The translations under genes were made by a program, and so were the position numbers. Under the pieces are notes generated by a model. That model saw only the letters and a list, made by a program, of their open reading frames with translations, was not told the origin of the DNA and searched no databases. 64,000 nt of DNA from Microbispora catharanthi (lineage in GTDB: Bacteria > Actinomycetota > Actinomycetes > Streptosporangiales > Streptosporangiaceae): assembly GCF_006334915.2 (NCBI RefSeq), contig NZ_VDMA02000012.1:124001-188000 (forward strand). Direction: 5' to 3'. This document shows positions 54,830-63,393 of the stretch, in pieces (the first letter of the stretch is position 1; each line of letters opens with the position of its first letter).

Positions 54830-56902
54830 ATGAACAGCAGACTGAGGAGAAGTGCCGGGCTCCCATCGCCCGTCAGACGGCCGCCCTCGGGGGGCACCGC
54901 GCACGCGACGTCGGCTCCCCTCCTCAAGGTTCCCCCTCCGACGACGATGTCGGAGCACGACTCACATCGGGTTCCCGCAACGGCGGCGTCATGGGCGGAG
55001 ACCTGGCAGGCGGGACCGAGCACCGGACCGGCCCAACCGGTGACCATCAGGCTTCTCGGGCCGCTCGACGTCGTCTTCGGCGACACCGCGAGATACGTCT
55101 CGGGACTGCGCAGGAAGACCGCCCTGGCCGCGCTCGCCCTGCGGGTGGGGAAGGTGGTCAGCTACGACAGGTTGATCGACGTCGTCTGGGGCGGCCGATC
55201 ACCCGTCACGGCCGTGAACACGTTGCAGAGCCACATCTCCTACCTGCGCCGGCTCTTCGGGGTACGCGAGTCGATCGTCACGCGGCCGGCCGGATACTGC
55301 CTGGTCCAGGGCGACGTCACCACCGACGTGGAGATCGCCGAGCAGCTCATCGACGAGGCGAGACGGTCGGCCGACCCCCGGTTACGGGCGGCCAAGCTCA
55401 GGGAGGCCGTCTCGTTGTGGCGCGGTCAGCCGCTGGACGACCTCAGCGCTCACCCCTGGCTGGACGAGCAGGCCGAGCGGCTCGAACAGGTACGCATGAT
55501 CGCGTTCACCGTCTTCGTGGAGGCCCGGCTCGACTTGGGCGAGCACGCCGCGCTCATCCCGGAGCTGGAGGACCTCACCCGCCAGCACCCCTTCTACGAG
55601 GACCTGCACCGGCAGCTGTCACTCGCGCTGTACCGGACGGGCCGCCAGGCCGACGCGCTGTCCGTCCTGCACCGGCTCAGGGGCAGGCTCAGAAGGGAGC
55701 TGGGTGTCTCCCCCGGGAGGCCGTTGCAGGCGCTGGAGGAGGCGATCCTCAATCACGACGCCTCCCTCGACCCGCCCGTCGCCCGCCTGGCGATCCGGCC
55801 CGGCGCCGACGCGCCCGACCTGCCCGGCTCCGCCGGGGTGAGCCAGGCGGGACCGGTCGTTCCGGCGCAGCTGCCGCCCAGAGGGGGCAGGATCGTCGGC
55901 CGCGTGGCCGAGCTGGAACACCTCGACCAGGTGCTGGAGCGGCAACAGGGCACCGAGACCGGCTCGGCCGCCATCCTGGCGGTGTCCGGGGCGCCGGGAG
56001 TGGGGAAGACGGCACTGGCCGTCCACTGGGCGCAGCGGGTGGCCGGGCGGTTCCCCGACGGCCAGCTCTACGCCGACCTCCGGGGGTTCGACCCGAGCGG
56101 ATCGGTCCTGGACCCGGCGGACGCCCTGTACGGGTTCCTCAACGCTCTCGCCGTGCCGCCGAGCGGCATCCCCGCCGGCGTCGAGGCCCGGGCGGGCCTT
56201 TATCGCAGCCTCCTGGCCGGCAAACGGATCCTCGTGGTGCTCGACAACGCCAGGGACGCCGCGCACGTCCGCCCGCTCCTGCCCGGCTCGCCCGAGTGCG
56301 CGGCCGTGGTGACCAGCCGGACGCAGTTGACGCCACTGGTCGTCACCGAGGGGGCGCGGCAGCTGACCCTCGGCCCGCTGCCGCCCGCCGAAGCGTACGC
56401 CCTGCTGGCGAGCCGCCTGGGCGAGGACAGGGTGAAGGCGGAGCACGACGCGGCCGAGGAGATCGTCGAGCAGTGTGGCGGGCTGCCGCTGGCGCTGGCC
56501 ATCGTGGCGGCGCAGGCCGAGACGTATCCGGTGCGCCCTCTCACGAGACTGGCCGCCGACATGCTGGGGGGCTGGGCGCCCCTGGACGTCCTGACGGGCG
56601 GTGATCCCACCACCGACCTGCGCACCGTCTTCTCCTGGTCGTATCGGTCCCTCGGCGAGCACGCGGCGGGACTGTTCCGCCGGCTCGGATGCCGTGCGGA
56701 GGGCGACGTCACCGCGCGGACCGCCGCCGAGCTGGCCGGTCTGCCCGTGCAGCGGGTCCGTCCGCTGCTCGACCAGCTCACCGCCTCGCACCTGCTCACC
56801 CGGTATCCGCGTGACCGGTACGTGCTGCCCGGACTGCTCCGGGCGTACGCGGCCGAGCTCTGGCGTCAGCACGAGAAGGAGACGTGCGGGCACCTGGGGT
56901 AG
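54830..56902 (+). CDS. SARP-family transcriptional activator with NB-ARC ATPase domain
   Basis: 690 residues from ATG 54830 (GAGG upstream). A Pro-rich N-terminal extension of about 75 residues precedes an OmpR-type DNA-binding domain (IRLLGPLDVVFGDTARYVSG) and the BTAD helices (LIDEARRSADPRLRAAKLRE to PLQALEEAILNHD). An NB-ARC ATPase follows, with Walker A SGAPGVGKTA and Walker B KRILVVLDNARDA. It ends soon after the ATPase winged-helix part, without a TPR tail. SARPs activate secondary-metabolite clusters; the operon at 56951-64000 is the obvious candidate target. Confidence 0.93.
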   Translation: MNSRLRRSAGLPSPVRRPPSGGTAHATSAPLLKVPPPTTMSEHDSHRVPATAASWAETWQAGPSTGPAQPVTIRLLGPLDVVFGDTARYVSGLRRKTALAALALRVGKVVSYDRLIDVVWGGRSPVTAVNTLQSHISYLRRLFGVRESIVTRPAGYCLVQGDVTTDVEIAEQLIDEARRSADPRLRAAKLREAVSLWRGQPLDDLSAHPWLDEQAERLEQVRMIAFTVFVEARLDLGEHAALIPELEDLTRQHPFYEDLHRQLSLALYRTGRQADALSVLHRLRGRLRRELGVSPGRPLQALEEAILNHDASLDPPVARLAIRPGADAPDLPGSAGVSQAGPVVPAQLPPRGGRIVGRVAELEHLDQVLERQQGTETGSAAILAVSGAPGVGKTALAVHWAQRVAGRFPDGQLYADLRGFDPSGSVLDPADALYGFLNALAVPPSGIPAGVEARAGLYRSLLAGKRILVVLDNARDAAHVRPLLPGSPECAAVVTSRTQLTPLVVTEGARQLTLGPLPPAEAYALLASRLGEDRVKAEHDAAEEIVEQCGGLPLALAIVAAQAETYPVRPLTRLAADMLGGWAPLDVLTGGDPTTDLRTVFSWSYRSLGEHAAGLFRRLGCRAEGDVTARTAAELAGLPVQRVRPLLDQLTASHLLTRYPRDRYVLPGLLRAYAAELWRQHEKETCGHLG

Positions 56903-56950
56903 GCGCCTGCCCGTCCTGTCCGCGCCCGGGGGCGTCCGAGGACGTGACGG

Positions 56951-57772
56951 TCATCGGACGCCCCTCGGCGCCGTGAGCCTGCCCAGCACGTGGACCGCCC
57001 CCAGGGCCCTGTTGACCTCCCGTATCGTCCGCGTGCCTCCGACAGCCCCGTCGCGCAACGCCCGCAGCCCTTCGGACGCGGTCATCCGCCCGGCCTGCTG
57101 CCGGCCCGACGACCACGCGTCCGACAGAGCGCGCCGCCAGCCCTTCCCGTTGCGGTGCGCGATGACCAGCTCGGGCCGGAACCGCACCGGGGTGCCGCGC
57201 TCTGCCAGGGAGCGGGCGAGGCTGTTGTCCCCGCCCGTGCCTTCCTGGGAGAAACCGCCCACCTCATGGAAGACCTCGGTCAGGACCGCGCTGTTGCCGC
57301 CGGCGAAGAAGCCGACCGTGGCGTCGCGTTCCAGCCGTGCGTACCGGGCGTCGTATCGGGCCTGGCGCGCGCGGGACAGCAGGCCGAAGTCGAAGCAGAG
57401 CACCCGCCCGGTGATCGCCGGGCTGCCGTCGTCCACAGTCGCGGCCTGGATGAGCCAGTCGCCGCGCGGTGCGGCGTCGTCGTCCAGGAAGGCGAGCACG
57501 TCACCCGTCGCCAGTTCGACGCCGAGCCGGCGGCTGGCGCCCGCCCCCATCCGGTCCCGGCTGCGCAGGATCTCGACGGGCAGGGGCGAAGACCTGGCGA
57601 CGGCGGTGGCGTGCCCGGTGACCGAGGCGTCGTCCACCACGATGACCTGGTGCAGCTTCGCCCGGGAGTCCGAGCCGTCGAGGCGGCGCGCGCACTCTGT
57701 CAGCGCGTCGAGACATCGCCGCAGGTCGCGAGCTCTGTCGCGGGTGGGAATGACTACTGAGATCCGAACCAC
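56951..57772 (-). CDS. GT2-family glycosyltransferase
   Basis: 273 residues from GTG 57772, chosen because GGAGAGA sits upstream; ATG 57784 is possible. GT-A fold: RISVVIPTRDRARDLRRCLD, VIVVDDASVT, and the DxD-like metal site in LAFLDDDAAPRGDW. It transfers a sugar from a nucleotide donor. The start overlaps the 3' end of the deacetylase gene, so it is the last gene of the operon. Confidence 0.88.
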   Translation of the reverse strand: MVRISVVIPTRDRARDLRRCLDALTECARRLDGSDSRAKLHQVIVVDDASVTGHATAVARSSPLPVEILRSRDRMGAGASRRLGVELATGDVLAFLDDDAAPRGDWLIQAATVDDGSPAITGRVLCFDFGLLSRARQARYDARYARLERDATVGFFAGGNSAVLTEVFHEVGGFSQEGTGGDNSLARSLAERGTPVRFRPELVIAHRNGKGWRRALSDAWSSGRQQAGRMTASEGLRALRDGAVGGTRTIREVNRALGAVHVLGRLTAPRGVR

Positions 57773-58512
57773 TGCTCTCTCCATCCAGTAGCGAGGCCCG
57801 CCCACCGCTCCACCTCGCCGCTCGGCAGATAGGTGCGGCGGATGTGCAGCGGGCGGTGCTCCCAGGAGGCCGGCGGGGACTTGACCGTTCCGAAGGCCAG
57901 GAGGCCGGCGGGGACCGGAGGTCGCTCGGGGATGAGCCCGTAGGGGTAGGCGAACGTCCGCACCGGCTCGCCCGTCCGCTCGCGGACCCGGCGCAGCGAC
58001 GCCGTGACCTCCTCGGCGGCCTCGTTTCCGCCGAGTTCCGGCAGCTTGGGGTGACGGACGGTGTGCGCCGACAGCACATGTCCGAGCCCCGCGAACCGCT
58101 CCGCCTCCTCCCACGTCAGGAAGCTCCTGCGGGGCGGCAACGCGGCCCGCTCCGGCTCGCTCAGCCGGTCGGCGGCGTCCAACTCGCCGGTGACGCAGAA
58201 GAGCAGCGCCTTGACGCCGAACTCCGCGAGCAGCGGAGCCGCCACCTGCAGGTTGTCCCGGTAGCCGTCGTCGAAGGTGAACAGCACGCTCGGATGGTCG
58301 GGCGGACGGAATCCCGGCCCGACGGCGGCCGGGTCCAGCGCCGGGCCGACCGTGCCGAGCACCGTGTCGAGGCCCCTGCGGAACTGGTCGGGGGAGAGCG
58401 CGGTGTAGTGGTCGACGAGGGCGTTGACGTGGTGGAAGTACAGCACCAGCGGCCAACCGGGGGCGGAGCCGAGCGCGGGGTCGGCGAGGTCGGCGATCAG
58501 GGGAGCCCCCAT
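57754..58512 (-). CDS. Polysaccharide deacetylase (NodB-like, CE4)
   Basis: 252 residues. NodB motifs: FTFDDGYRDN (catalytic and metal Asp), SAHTVRHPKL (two metal His) and FAYPYG. No signal peptide, so a cytosolic N-deacetylase acting on a small glycoconjugate is plausible. It overlaps the upstream fusion gene by 16 bp and the GT gene downstream. Confidence 0.88.
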   Translation of the reverse strand: MGAPLIADLADPALGSAPGWPLVLYFHHVNALVDHYTALSPDQFRRGLDTVLGTVGPALDPAAVGPGFRPPDHPSVLFTFDDGYRDNLQVAAPLLAEFGVKALLFCVTGELDAADRLSEPERAALPPRRSFLTWEEAERFAGLGHVLSAHTVRHPKLPELGGNEAAEEVTASLRRVRERTGEPVRTFAYPYGLIPERPPVPAGLLAFGTVKSPPASWEHRPLHIRRTYLPSGEVERWAGLATGWREQWFGSQ

Positions 58513-60014
58513 CCGAGTTCGGCCAGCACGGACGCCGGCACCTCCACCCCGCGCGCGTCGGCCTCGGCGGCGTGGTCCTCCTCGGGCTGGTCGGGGAACC
58601 ACGGGCGGGCCGGCCGGGTGGCGTGACCGTCCAGCACGGCGGCGCGCAGCCGGTCGACGAAGCCGTCCAGCGCCTCCGGCTCGCCCGCCGGACCCAGATG
58701 CCGGGCGGACAGCCCGATGAAGAGCTGCGAGCAGCCCATCACCTGCTCCGGGTGCTTGCGCTGCTTGCCGACGTCCGGGCTCACCCGGCGGCCCGCGACC
58801 GCACCGGCCAGGATCTCCGCCAGGAGGGTGACGCACAGCCCCTTGTAGCCGCCGAACAGGGGAATCGAGCCGCCGCGGTCGAGGTCGCCCGGGTCGGTCG
58901 TGGGCGCGCCAGACGCGTCCTGCAGCCAGCCCGGCGGCACCGGCACTCCCCTGTTCAGGGCGTCTCTGATCTTCCCGGCGGCGACGACACCGGTCGCCAG
59001 GTCGACGCAGAACGGCTCTCCTCCCTCAGCGGAGGGAGTGACCAGGCAGATCGCGTTGCTGCCCAGGGTGGGCCCGCCCGCGCCGGGAGCGGCGATGGAG
59101 GGGCCGGAGGTGTTGAGCAGGAAGCCCACCACCTGGTGCCGCTGGAACGCGTGCCGATAGGCGGCGAGCATTCCGACGTGGTTGTTGTCGTGCACGGCGA
59201 CCGCCGCCAGCCCGTGCTCCGCCGCCTTGGCCGCGCACCAGTCGGCCGCCAGCCGGGCCGCGGGCTGGCCGAGGCCGCCCCCCGCGTCGACGGTCGCGAC
59301 GGCGGGGCCGGCCTCGGTGAGCCGGGGCCGGGCCGCGGCCCGGATCCCGCCCTCCTCGATCCGCCTCAGGTAGGTGGGCAGCAGGGCGACGCCGTGCGAA
59401 CGGTGCCCTCGGCGTTCGGCGTCGACCAGGACGCTGCTCGCGGCCTCGGCGGCCGGCGCCTCGACACCGGCCGCGAGCAGGGCGGCCAGAGTGCGGCGAT
59501 GCAGTTCGGCCAGCGGGACGCGGACGCCCGCGGGCGGGCGGGCGGGCGGCGACTCGACGAACTGCCCGCCGTCGAGCCGCAGGGACCGGTATCGGCCGGG
59601 CACGCTCAGTCCTGCCCATTCGTGTCCGGCGAGCACCAGAACGCTGAACGGGTCGTCGTCGGGCGGCAGGTCGGCCACGGTGATGCTGCCGGGCCCGTCT
59701 CCGGCGTCCAGCACCGTGGTGCCCCGGCCGGCCCGCAGGCGCCCGAGGCGTCCGCTGCGGACGGGGCCGACCCTGACCGTTCCGTACGTGGGGGGCATCC
59801 GGCCGTCCAACAGGGCCGTGAGGCTGCTGCGGGCCTCGCCGTCCAACCCGGACAGCAGAACCTTCTCGCCCTCGCGGATCCTCAGGTCGGCGCCGCGCAG
59901 CAGGACCCGTTCGGCGCCCGGCGGGCCGACGGAGAGCACGACGTCCTGTAGTTCGAGCACGAGCGGCAGGTGGGAGGCCGCGGACGCGAGGCCGGTCGTC
60001 GTGGGGGGCGTCAT
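58497..60014 (-). CDS. Fusion: degenerate ABC-ATPase-like segment plus LDH2-family dehydrogenase
   Basis: 505 residues in one frame. Residues about 17-150 resemble the first half of an ABC ATPase (LELQDVVLSVGPPGAERVLL), but the Walker A region reads LLSGLDGEARSSL, with Gly to Ala and Lys to Arg. No signature or Walker B follows, so it cannot hydrolyse ATP normally. Residues about 165-500 are a full malate/L-lactate/ureidoglycolate-type (LDH2) NAD(P) dehydrogenase: GHRSHGVALL with catalytic His, HDNNHVGML, GSNAICLV, GGYKGLCVTLLAEILAG. ATGA overlap couples it to the PCP-C gene. The reaction may be reduction of a 2-keto or imino acid. Confidence 0.85.
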   Translation of the reverse strand: MTPPTTTGLASAASHLPLVLELQDVVLSVGPPGAERVLLRGADLRIREGEKVLLSGLDGEARSSLTALLDGRMPPTYGTVRVGPVRSGRLGRLRAGRGTTVLDAGDGPGSITVADLPPDDDPFSVLVLAGHEWAGLSVPGRYRSLRLDGGQFVESPPARPPAGVRVPLAELHRRTLAALLAAGVEAPAAEAASSVLVDAERRGHRSHGVALLPTYLRRIEEGGIRAAARPRLTEAGPAVATVDAGGGLGQPAARLAADWCAAKAAEHGLAAVAVHDNNHVGMLAAYRHAFQRHQVVGFLLNTSGPSIAAPGAGGPTLGSNAICLVTPSAEGGEPFCVDLATGVVAAGKIRDALNRGVPVPPGWLQDASGAPTTDPGDLDRGGSIPLFGGYKGLCVTLLAEILAGAVAGRRVSPDVGKQRKHPEQVMGCSQLFIGLSARHLGPAGEPEALDGFVDRLRAAVLDGHATRPARPWFPDQPEEDHAAEADARGVEVPASVLAELGWGLP

Positions 60015-61573
60015 GCCGGCCCCCCGGCACGCAGAGCGGCCTGCTCGAGCCGCGCGAGGGTGGAGCGCACCAGGTGCTCCACGGTCTCCCTGGCGAAGTG
60101 GTCCCGGCTGAACTTGACGGCGAAGGCGAACCGCTCGCCGACCTGGTCGGCCTCCAGCATCAGCACGTACGGTTCCGTCTGGCGGGGCGAACGGCGGCCG
60201 CCGGCCGACACCGTGGAAGGCGGGAGCCAGTCCACCTCACGGGCGTTGATCTCGCTCATCCGGCTGCGGAAGTTCAGCCGGATGCCGCTGGACGGCAGGT
60301 CCGCGAGGGCGGTGTGCCCGGCGAACCGCAGCGCGTCGAACCCGAAGCGGTCCTTCGGCACCCGGTCGAACACGGCCGCGGCCCGCTCCAGCCAGTCACC
60401 CGGGCCGGCGGTCACCACGACGGGATAGCTGGCCTGGAAGTATCCGATGCCGGAGGTGATGTCCGGTCCGCCGGGCAGCTTGTCCCGCCCGTGGTGGTAG
60501 GTGTCCACGCTCACCCCGGGCAGGCCGAACCGCTCCGTGATCGCGTCCGCGGCGGCGGTCAGCACCAGCGCCTCGAAGGTCAGACCACTGCGCACGGCCA
60601 GCCGCTGGACCGCGGCCGTGTGCGCGACGTCCAGTTCGGCGCTCGCGACGTCCATGCTGGACAGCAGGCCGGGCCCGGTCGCCTCGACCGGCACCGGACG
60701 GACCCGCGTCCAGTCCTGGCCGGCCCACGCCGCCGCGTCCCGGCCGGCCTGCGCGGAGGTCAGCCAGGCGGACAGCACCCGCGCCCGGTCCCGTGGCGCG
60801 CCGGGAGCGGCCGGGAGGTCCGCGCCGACGAGGAGGGCCTCCAGGTCGTCCGCGATGAGCTCGACGGAGAAACCGTCGAGCGTCAGGTGGTGGAGCGCGA
60901 CCTGGAGCAGCCGCTGGGCCGGCAGCCAGCGCGCGGCCAGCACCCGCCCTTCGGCGAGCCGGTGCGCCCGCCAGCCGTCCCGCAGCACGCCGGGCACCTC
61001 GTCGTCGGGCACGTCGGCCTTGACGAACAGGCCGTCCGGCGCGGCGGGGAGCACCTCCGCGCGCGGCGCGCCCTCGCCCTCGAGCACATAGCGGGTGCGC
61101 AGAGCCTCGTGCCTGCCGGCCAGGGCGAGGACGGCGGCCTCCACGTCCCCGGTGTCCACCGGCCTGCCGTCGGGCGTACGCTCCGGCACGTCGAAGATCC
61201 AGCCGAGGGAGAAGTGGTCGGGATCGGTGAATCCGTTGGCGATCCAGCGGTGCTGAGTGGGGAGCAGCGGCACCGTGCCGGTCCTTCCCCTGCCGGCCGT
61301 CCCCTCCGATCCCATCGGGTCCGTGGCCTCGCGGAGCGCTTCGAGCCGGGACAGGATGCCGCTGAACGTGCGCCCGCGCAGGATGTCGGCCGGTGTCGCG
61401 GCGACACGGGCCTGGCGGAGCCTGCTCAGCATCCGTACGGCCAGCAGGGAGTCGCCTCCCACGGCGAAGAAGTCCGTGTCCGGACCGGCCGGGGCCGCGC
61501 CCAGGGCCGCCTGCCACGCCTCGCCGAGCAGGTCGGCGGTCGAGGCGGGCCGCGTGTGGTCAGGTGGTGTCAT
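60011..61573 (-). CDS. PCP-condensation NRPS didomain without adenylation domain
   Basis: 520 residues. N-terminal carrier domain (DTDFFAVGGDSLLAVRMLSR, phosphopantetheine Ser in GGDSL), a linker, then a condensation domain with the intact motif HHLTLDGFS and the C-terminal latch region (FEALVLTAAADAITERFGLP). No A, TE or R domain. The carrier must be loaded by an enzyme encoded elsewhere. ATGA overlaps bind it to the MFS gene upstream and the fusion gene downstream. Confidence 0.9.
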   Translation of the reverse strand: MTPPDHTRPASTADLLGEAWQAALGAAPAGPDTDFFAVGGDSLLAVRMLSRLRQARVAATPADILRGRTFSGILSRLEALREATDPMGSEGTAGRGRTGTVPLLPTQHRWIANGFTDPDHFSLGWIFDVPERTPDGRPVDTGDVEAAVLALAGRHEALRTRYVLEGEGAPRAEVLPAAPDGLFVKADVPDDEVPGVLRDGWRAHRLAEGRVLAARWLPAQRLLQVALHHLTLDGFSVELIADDLEALLVGADLPAAPGAPRDRARVLSAWLTSAQAGRDAAAWAGQDWTRVRPVPVEATGPGLLSSMDVASAELDVAHTAAVQRLAVRSGLTFEALVLTAAADAITERFGLPGVSVDTYHHGRDKLPGGPDITSGIGYFQASYPVVVTAGPGDWLERAAAVFDRVPKDRFGFDALRFAGHTALADLPSSGIRLNFRSRMSEINAREVDWLPPSTVSAGGRRSPRQTEPYVLMLEADQVGERFAFAVKFSRDHFARETVEHLVRSTLARLEQAALRAGGPA

Positions 61574-62928
61574 GCCGTGCTGCTCGCTTCCTTCGAGTCG
61601 GTGCCGGGCGCCGCGGTGGCCGCGGCCGGTTCGGTCGTCGTGCCCGTCTCGGCCGGTTCCTCGGCTCCGTGGGCCAGCCAGGCGCTCGCCAGGCAGCCCA
61701 CCCCCAGAACCGCCGCCAGGACGAACCAGGCGATACCGGGCGCCTGCGTGATCAGGACGATGACGAGCACCGGGCCGATCGCCTGGTGCGCGGAGAAGCT
61801 GATGGAGAACAGGGAGAGATAACGACCCCGCAGGTGCTCCGGAGCGAGGTTGACGGAGACCGTCCATTCGCCGACCGCGCCGTACAACTCGGCGGCGGTA
61901 TGGGCCAGCACGCCGACCACCAGGAGGACCACGACGAGCGACAACGCGTCCCCGGCCAGGGACGCCGCCCAGTAGACGATCGCGGCGAGCGCGAAGGCCG
62001 CCGCGGCCCGGGCGTAAACCGGCGGCGTCTGGCCGACCCGGGAGATCCCCTTGGTCAGCCGGACCTGCAGGAGCACGACGAGCGCCGTGTTCATCGCGAA
62101 CAGCACTCCCACCAGCCCCGGCGAGGCGGCGGTGTGCTGGTCGATCCAGAGCGGCACGCCCACGTTCAGGGCCGTCACGTGCGTCATGACCAGCGTGTTC
62201 AGCACGGCCAGCGCGACGTACCTGCGGTCGGCGAGCACCTCGCGGAACCCGCCACGCGGGCTCGCCTTCCCGCCCCCGCCCCCGCCCGCGCCGGCGCCGG
62301 CGGCGCGGGCGGCCGCCGGGCGCGTCACGTGGATGCCGATGACCAGCGCGGCGGCCACGAGGAACGACACCGCGTCCCCGGCCAGCACCATCGTGTAGCC
62401 GGTGTGGGCCTTCAGGGCGACCAGCGCCGCGCTGGTCAGCCCGCCGAGGCCGAAGCCGATGTTGCGCACCGACCTCTGGAAGGCCATCAGCGGCACGCGC
62501 TGCTCCGGGGTGACCATCGCGGCCACGAGCGCCTGCTTGGCGGGCCGCGCGCTGTGCTCGGCGATCTCGGCGACGACCGCGACCACCATGAAGGAGACCC
62601 AGTCGCGGATCGCGAGGTAGCCGAAGTAGCCGGTCGCCGCGGTCAGGAAGCAGGCGATGACCATGGTCCTGGGGCCGAGGCGATCGATGAGCGCGCCGGC
62701 CGCGGGCGCGCACACCGTTCCCACCAGGGCCGCGACCCCGAGCCCGACGCCCACCGACGCCGCGGGCAACTGGACCACGGCGGTCAGATAGAGGACGGTG
62801 ACCGGGATGCGCATGCCCGTGCCGACCGCGTCGATGACCGCCACCCAGGCCCAGCGCCGGGCGCCGGGGACGTCGGGGAGCCCTATCCAGTTGCGCGCGA
62901 GGCGGCGGAGGACCTCCGGGGCGCTCAC
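61570..62928 (-). CDS. MFS transporter, probable metabolite exporter
   Basis: 452 residues, GTG start 62928 overlapping the VOC stop. Twelve hydrophobic segments with ALIDRLGPRTMVIACFLTAA in loop 2-3. A Gly/Ala-rich cytoplasmic loop (AAARAAGAGAGGGGGGKASP) joins the halves. It sits inside the biosynthetic operon, so self-resistance/export of its product is the likely role. Confidence 0.88.
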   Translation of the reverse strand: MSAPEVLRRLARNWIGLPDVPGARRWAWVAVIDAVGTGMRIPVTVLYLTAVVQLPAASVGVGLGVAALVGTVCAPAAGALIDRLGPRTMVIACFLTAATGYFGYLAIRDWVSFMVVAVVAEIAEHSARPAKQALVAAMVTPEQRVPLMAFQRSVRNIGFGLGGLTSAALVALKAHTGYTMVLAGDAVSFLVAAALVIGIHVTRPAAARAAGAGAGGGGGGKASPRGGFREVLADRRYVALAVLNTLVMTHVTALNVGVPLWIDQHTAASPGLVGVLFAMNTALVVLLQVRLTKGISRVGQTPPVYARAAAAFALAAIVYWAASLAGDALSLVVVLLVVGVLAHTAAELYGAVGEWTVSVNLAPEHLRGRYLSLFSISFSAHQAIGPVLVIVLITQAPGIAWFVLAAVLGVGCLASAWLAHGAEEPAETGTTTEPAAATAAPGTDSKEASSTA

Positions 62929-63359
62929 GACCCGGGCTTTCGCGACTCGACCGGGCTGAGGAACTCCAGCCGGTTCTCGTGGCAGTCCTTCACGTAGAAA
63001 CGCCGGTGGCCGGGGAAGTTGTCGTCCCAGGTGACCTCGACCCCCCGGTCGGCCAGCGACGCGGCGAGGGCGTCGAGGTCCGCGACGAGGATGCCGGGGT
63101 GGGCCTTACGCGCCGGGCGGAAGTCCTCCTCGACTCCCAGGTGGATCTCGAGGTTGTCGGCGCGGACCCACAGGCCGCCACGGGCGGCGAGCACGGGGGG
63201 CTTCTGGATCTCGGTCATGCCGAGCACGTCCACGTAGAAACGACGGCAGACCTCCTCCTCCCCCGGCGGCAGGGCGAGCTGCACGTGGTGAAGCCCGAGG
63301 CCGAAGGCGGAGGTGGCGGTCGTGGTCTCGTACGGCTGGGGCTGCGGGCGGTCGCTCAT
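62925..63359 (-). CDS. VOC-family protein in biosynthetic operon
   Basis: 144 residues. VOC fold with metal ligands in LGLHHVQLALPPGEEEVCRR, NLEIHLGVEEDFRPARKAHP and ENRLEFLSPVE (His, His, Glu). It resembles dioxygenase/epimerase-type tailoring enzymes or resistance proteins. The operon position suggests tailoring or self-protection. Confidence 0.85.
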   Translation of the reverse strand: MSDRPQPQPYETTTATSAFGLGLHHVQLALPPGEEEVCRRFYVDVLGMTEIQKPPVLAARGGLWVRADNLEIHLGVEEDFRPARKAHPGILVADLDALAASLADRGVEVTWDDNFPGHRRFYVKDCHENRLEFLSPVESRKPGS

Positions 63360-63393
63360 GTCGGAAATGCCTTTCGTGCGTCGGGGATTACGG

